A stretch of DNA of 9,349 nucleotides. Source: Lachnoclostridium sp. UBA6475. GTDB taxonomy: Bacteria; Bacillota; Clostridia; Lachnospirales; Lachnospiraceae. Shown here in pieces: positions 5,701 to 9,349 of this stretch. The DNA is taken from contig DJNB01000142.1 of assembly GCA_002435545.1 (NCBI GenBank), forward strand, positions 1 through 9,349, read 5' to 3'. Position numbers and translations under genes: made by a program. The notes below the pieces were generated by a model. That model searched no databases. It was not told the DNA's origin and saw only the letters and a program-made list of their open reading frames with translations. Each line of letters begins with the position of its first letter. Position 1 is the stretch's first letter.

Positions 5701-6915
5701 ATGAACCAAAGATTGTATGAAATTGCATATCATGCTTATACAACGGTGCCATATTATAAAGAATTAATAAAAGACAGGCCGGAAATACTAGAAAATATTA
5801 GAAGTAGCAGGAGATGGGAGCAGCTTCCGGTAATTGAGAAAAACAATATTGTATTGTGTCAGGATAAGTTGGTTTCGGATGACTACTTGGGAGAGCTGGT
5901 TATGGGAAGGTTGATTCGTAGTCATACATCCGGGAGTACAGGGACCTATTTGGATATATATTGGAGTGAGGCAGATATGTCTGCTTCGTTGCTGCCATTG
6001 TGGATGGAACGTTATCGGTATGCAGGAGTACGTACAAGAGATCACGTATGTCTTTTTAATACTGCGCTGGAAGAAGATTATCAAATCAAGAGCAACAAAA
6101 TGATATTGTCCAAACAAAGGCTTACACGGAAAAAATTGCAATATTTATATGAAAAAATACGTGAATTTCAGCCTGTGTGGATGCTTTTGCATCCGGGAAT
6201 CGCAGAAATGCTTCTGCAAATGGTAAAAGAAGGGGAAAGCAAACCAATTCCCAGTCTGCGATACATAGAATTGACAGGGGAAATGGTTTTGGAAGGTTTA
6301 ATCCCGGAATTGGAAAAAACATTTGGGTGTAAGGTAAGATGTCATTATGGTACGATGGAAGTAAGTACTATCGGATATCAAAAAGGTAAAAATTATAAAT
6401 TGTTTCCTAATTCTACCTATGTTGAAATACTGGATAAAGAAGGGAATTTAGTAAACGATGGAGAATATGGAAATATCTATGTGACATCATTGCATAACCG
6501 GGCTATGCCATTTATAAGATACGGAATTGGTGACATTGGAAGAGTTGTTTCAAGAAAAAATGAAACAATTGAATTAGAATTAAAACAAGCGAGGAAAAAT
6601 GATCTGCTGGAACTTCCGGATGGAAGTAAAATACCACCAGATGCTTTGCTGGAACCGGTAGAGAGGATAAACGGGGCGATGGAGCGGGTAGTTTATCAGT
6701 TTCAGGTATTTCAGCAGAGTCGAAACTCGCTGTTGATAAAAGTAGTCTTAGATCCTGAAGTGGAAGGAGGAAAATTTGAACAATGGTATTGGGAACTTTT
6801 TCGGGAGAACTGGAAAGAGGAGTTTTCTTGGGAGTTTCAATATGAAAATGAGGTTCAGGTGAACCAAGCAACTGGAAAAAGCGGCTGGTTTTTCAGCCAG
6901 TATAAAGAAAAATAA
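5701..6915 (+). CDS. PaaK/CapK-like adenylate-forming enzyme
   Basis: A 404-residue member of the ANL superfamily, on the phenylacetate-CoA ligase/CapK side, and a little short for it. Such enzymes activate a carboxylate with ATP and pass it to CoA or a carrier protein. The motifs appear in order: RLIRSHTSGSTGT (70-82, the ATP phosphate loop), ELTGE (190-194), HYGTMEVSTIG (215-225), DGEYGNIYVTSL (253-264) and FIRYGIGDIG (271-280). A C-terminal QATGKSGWF (389-397) has Lys393 in the position of the mobile-domain lysine. The N-terminal HAYTTVPYYKEL is also typical of the family. The substrate cannot be told from sequence. With a carrier protein 17 nt upstream, self-contained loading of that protein is the natural reading (inference). 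AAGGAG precedes the ATG by 5 nt. The stop overlaps an unused ATG at 6915. Confidence 0.88.
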   Translation: MNQRLYEIAYHAYTTVPYYKELIKDRPEILENIRSSRRWEQLPVIEKNNIVLCQDKLVSDDYLGELVMGRLIRSHTSGSTGTYLDIYWSEADMSASLLPLWMERYRYAGVRTRDHVCLFNTALEEDYQIKSNKMILSKQRLTRKKLQYLYEKIREFQPVWMLLHPGIAEMLLQMVKEGESKPIPSLRYIELTGEMVLEGLIPELEKTFGCKVRCHYGTMEVSTIGYQKGKNYKLFPNSTYVEILDKEGNLVNDGEYGNIYVTSLHNRAMPFIRYGIGDIGRVVSRKNETIELELKQARKNDLLELPDGSKIPPDALLEPVERINGAMERVVYQFQVFQQSRNSLLIKVVLDPEVEGGKFEQWYWELFRENWKEEFSWEFQYENEVQVNQATGKSGWFFSQYKEK

Positions 6916-6929
6916 TGGAGGAATATAGG

Positions 6930-9119
6930 ATGAAGAAAAAAATAATTAGTATGATGCTTATTGTAGTTGTTATGTTTACTTACGTAATAAGTGATAATAT
7001 AACTGTATTGAATGCAAATGAACTGCAAACAGAAACTAAGAAATATGTTATTATGGTACAGGATAATAAAGTTCAAGAAATTGTTGACGATTATTCAGAG
7101 AATATTATCGATGTATCAAATGAGTTTTCCACAGAAGAAGATGCAAATTTAGTGAAAGCTGAATTGACGAAGGAACAGGCTGCTAATATAAATAAAGAAG
7201 CGGGAGTAGTGGCTGTTGAAGAAAACCAGCAGGTTAAAGCTTTAACAGAGAATAAACCAGAAGTAGAAACTGTAGATATCGAAAAATGGAACTTGTCTAT
7301 GGTTAATACTCCAAAAAAAATAAAAAATAGAACAAATGTAAAAGTTGCCGTATTGGACTCAGGGATTGATTTTAATGAAAGAGTCAATGTGAAGGGGCGC
7401 ATAAATTTAGTTGAAGATGATTACAGAGGTACAGCTTTTTTTGAAGATGTAACAAGTCATGGAACAAGTGTGGCAGGAGTTATTGCTAAGATGAATCCGA
7501 ATGTCGATATATATTCTGTTAAGGTGTTGTCTTCATTAAATAAGGCTGATATAGACACAGTTGTAAAGGGGATTTATTGGTGTATAGAAAATGACATTGA
7601 TATTATTAACATGAGTTTCGGAACATTAAATAATTCTCAAATTTTAGAACACGCAATAAAGGATGCCTATAGTAAAGGTATTATAATGGTAGGTGCAGTG
7701 GGAAATGATGGAGAGGAAGGAAGTGTTCAATATCCAGCTGCATATAAGGAAGTGATTTCAGTAGGTGCTGTTGGTTACGATGGAAAAATGTGGGAAAAAA
7801 CATCAACGAATGGAGAAATTGATGTATTAGCTCCAGGTGAAAAAATTCTAACAGATGGTGCATTTGCAAGTGAATATATAGCAGGTGGAACTAGTATGGC
7901 TGTACCACATGTGGTAGGGGCAATAAGTATCATTATGCAGTATTGTAAGTCAAAAGATACTAAATTAATGAAAAATATATTAAAGTATTCAGCAAAAAAG
8001 TTAGATGGTTATAATTCAGGCGTTTTGGATATTGAATATGCAATTAAGGTAGCTAAAAAAGGAATAGAAAAAGTTAACGATCAAAAAGAAGATTTTTACG
8101 AGAAAAATCAAGATAAGCTACAAACATTTTCTAAAAAGGATTTTGTGGAGGCACGATGGGACGCTTGCGGTCATCATATTATAACAGAAAATGCTAGTTC
8201 ATCGTCGTATGAGTTTACTGACATAACAATTATTAAACAAGCATGTATGATGATGGATGGACAAAGTTATGAAGGAAATTCATATACATGGGAGGGATTT
8301 ACTGATAAACAAAGGGAGGAATATCTTCAGTGTGAAATACAGTTTAAAAGGAGAACTCAGTTGGTTCTTCATGGAAACTTTAATTATGTTGCGACATTAA
8401 ATTATTTATACACGGTGGCAAAAGAGGTTGATAATACTTCTGATAATGAGACGATAGGAAGTGTGTGTAGAAGAATAAGTTATAATCCGGGAACAGGAGA
8501 AGCTGTCTATAATAAATGTATCAAGAATAATTTAGTTGAAGCTATCCAGTTTTTGTGTTCCAAAGATCGAATATTTGGCTTTGGCGCAACGCCTTCAAGA
8601 CATGAAAAATCTTTACGTATTTTAGGAATGGCAGTTCATTTGGCTGCGGATGTTTTTGCACATAAAACGAGGGTTCCTACAACAGTATCAATACAGAATT
8701 ACAGAGACACCCAACATAATGTGATGCTTGCCAGTGATTTAAAGTCGGTTAGTGATTTTAGAAGTATGTTAGATAAAAAAATGCCATTTAATAGAATTGT
8801 AAATTATATACGAAAAAATAGCGACGGTAATTCAAGACATAATTATGAAGATGATGGAATTTTTTATGCAAAAAGATTTACCGCAGCAACAGGTGCAGTG
8901 CAAAAGGTCTTACAGGCATACAAAAGTGGAAATAGCACAATAAAGGCAGATGAGGTGTTTAAAAGAGATACATCTACGGAATGTAAGGTGGCATATTTGG
9001 ATAAATATGTTAAACAGGTTTATAGTGAAGCAAGAGGGGATGCTTGTAAGGAGTATAAGTTTACCCCTGGGGATATGTTCAAAGATTCTTATGATGCAAG
9101 TTGGTCATCACTTAAGTAA
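6930..9119 (+). CDS. Secreted subtilisin-like (S8) protease with C-terminal zinc-phospholipase-C-like domain
   Basis: A 729-residue exported protein. Residues 1-29 form a signal peptide (KKK, then a hydrophobic core, with LNA near the cut). About 38-105 resemble an I9-type inhibitory propeptide. The S8 domain (about 118-378) has the full triad: Asp143 in VAVLDSGID, His177 in SHGTSVAGVIA and Ser322 in GGTSMAVPHVVG, with oxyanion Asn259. After a charged linker, a second domain (about 405-729) has WDACGHHII at its start and GMAVHLAADVFAHKTRVP (566-583), giving His570-x3-Asp574-x3-His578. This resembles the helical metal-binding core of zinc-dependent phospholipase C/S1-P1-like proteins. The ATG at 6930 is preferred over the one at 6915 because GGAGG (6917-6921) sits 8 nt before it and the signal peptide then starts cleanly. 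Unlike the three preceding products, this one acts outside the cell. The protease call is firm, the second domain moderate. Confidence 0.9.
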   Translation: MKKKIISMMLIVVVMFTYVISDNITVLNANELQTETKKYVIMVQDNKVQEIVDDYSENIIDVSNEFSTEEDANLVKAELTKEQAANINKEAGVVAVEENQQVKALTENKPEVETVDIEKWNLSMVNTPKKIKNRTNVKVAVLDSGIDFNERVNVKGRINLVEDDYRGTAFFEDVTSHGTSVAGVIAKMNPNVDIYSVKVLSSLNKADIDTVVKGIYWCIENDIDIINMSFGTLNNSQILEHAIKDAYSKGIIMVGAVGNDGEEGSVQYPAAYKEVISVGAVGYDGKMWEKTSTNGEIDVLAPGEKILTDGAFASEYIAGGTSMAVPHVVGAISIIMQYCKSKDTKLMKNILKYSAKKLDGYNSGVLDIEYAIKVAKKGIEKVNDQKEDFYEKNQDKLQTFSKKDFVEARWDACGHHIITENASSSSYEFTDITIIKQACMMMDGQSYEGNSYTWEGFTDKQREEYLQCEIQFKRRTQLVLHGNFNYVATLNYLYTVAKEVDNTSDNETIGSVCRRISYNPGTGEAVYNKCIKNNLVEAIQFLCSKDRIFGFGATPSRHEKSLRILGMAVHLAADVFAHKTRVPTTVSIQNYRDTQHNVMLASDLKSVSDFRSMLDKKMPFNRIVNYIRKNSDGNSRHNYEDDGIFYAKRFTAATGAVQKVLQAYKSGNSTIKADEVFKRDTSTECKVAYLDKYVKQVYSEARGDACKEYKFTPGDMFKDSYDASWSSLK

Positions 9120-9145
9120 AATAATTTTAATTGGAGGTTGAGTGA

Positions 9146-9349
9146 ATGAAAGATTTATTTACAAAATTAGTATTAGCTTTGTTTCTCTGCGCGTCTGCAT
9201 GGCAGATAAGTTCCGTAGTGCCTGTACAGGCGGAGGAATTATCAATCAATTATGCACAGGCAGACCAGGTGGATAAAACGAAAGTAACGGAACTAATATT
9301 TCCTAAAGAAGGAGATATTGGTTTCAGTATTGCTACTATACGAAGGACT
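9146..9349 (+). CDS. Secreted protein, N-terminal fragment, function unknown
   Basis: The first 68 residues of a gene cut by the right edge. TTGGAGG (9131-9137) lies 8 nt before the ATG, and the gap to the protease stop is 26 nt with no terminator, so it belongs to the same operon. The product starts with a signal peptide (KDLFTKLVLALFLC, cut probably after VPVQA at residue 29). A polar mature N-terminus with no recognisable domain follows. Cys15 lies within the hydrophobic core but is not in a lipobox, so it is secreted rather than a lipoprotein. It may be a second exported effector or a target of the protease; nothing in the visible part decides this. Confidence 0.8.
   Translation, partial: MKDLFTKLVLALFLCASAWQISSVVPVQAEELSINYAQADQVDKTKVTELIFPKEGDIGFSIATIRRT

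Noticed and set aside
6852..6898. Two small hairpins near the end of the adenylase gene (GGTTC/GAACC and GGCTG/CAGCC)
   Set aside because: Stems of only 5 bp, inside coding sequence and with no T-run, so not a convincing terminator or attenuator.
6915..6929. ATG overlapping the adenylase stop as start of the protease
   Set aside because: It would place the GGAGG site inside the coding region and add five residues before the signal peptide; the ATG at 6930 fits better.
8950..9141. 63-codon plus-strand ORF overlapping the protease end
   Set aside because: Out-of-frame shadow of the C-terminus of the protease, with no ribosome binding site or recognisable product.

Overview
The window looks like chromosomal DNA of a low-GC Gram-positive bacterium, most likely a gut-type Clostridia (Lachnospiraceae-like) species. 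The reasons are AT-rich genes, strong AGGAGG-type ribosome binding sites, an ECF sigma/zinc anti-sigma pair of the YlaC/YlaD style, and an Agr-type peptide quorum-sensing locus. No RNA genes, insertion sequences, phage genes or CRISPR repeats were seen.

Left end (1-766, minus strand): an ECF sigma factor and, overlapping it by 11 nt, a membrane anti-sigma factor cut off by the window edge. The gap at 767-997 is a divergent promoter region with a very good housekeeping promoter facing right and ECF-type promoter elements facing left.

Centre (998-3891, plus strand): a complete Agr-like system in the order response regulator, sensor kinase, pheromone precursor, precursor peptidase (A-C-D-B, the reverse module order of staphylococcal B-D-C-A). 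The precursor gene, only 45 codons (3145-3282), is easy to miss because a longer out-of-frame ORF covers it. It encodes a Cys-Ala-Gly-Ile-Leu ring segment followed by HQPKRP, which aligns residue for residue with the ring and recognition tail of staphylococcal AgrD. A separate promoter and a three-armed inverted repeat lie just ahead of it.

Right of agrB (3888-6915): three tightly coupled cytoplasmic genes follow. They encode a 511-residue two-domain protein whose second half resembles the BtrH/C39-like fold, a small acyl/peptidyl carrier protein, and a PaaK/CapK-like adenylate-forming enzyme. Together they look like a minimal activate-load-transfer pathway, translationally coupled to the pheromone peptidase.

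Right end (6930-9349): a secreted subtilisin-family protease carries a C-terminal domain that resembles zinc-dependent phospholipase C. It is followed by the start of another secreted protein.

The working picture, which is inference, is one long operon (3145 to beyond 9349) in which an Agr peptide signal is made together with a carrier-protein-based modification or biosynthesis module and exported enzymes. The upstream kinase and regulator sense the signal. The combination of Agr, carrier protein, adenylase, BtrH-like protein and subtilase-phospholipase is the most unusual thing here.
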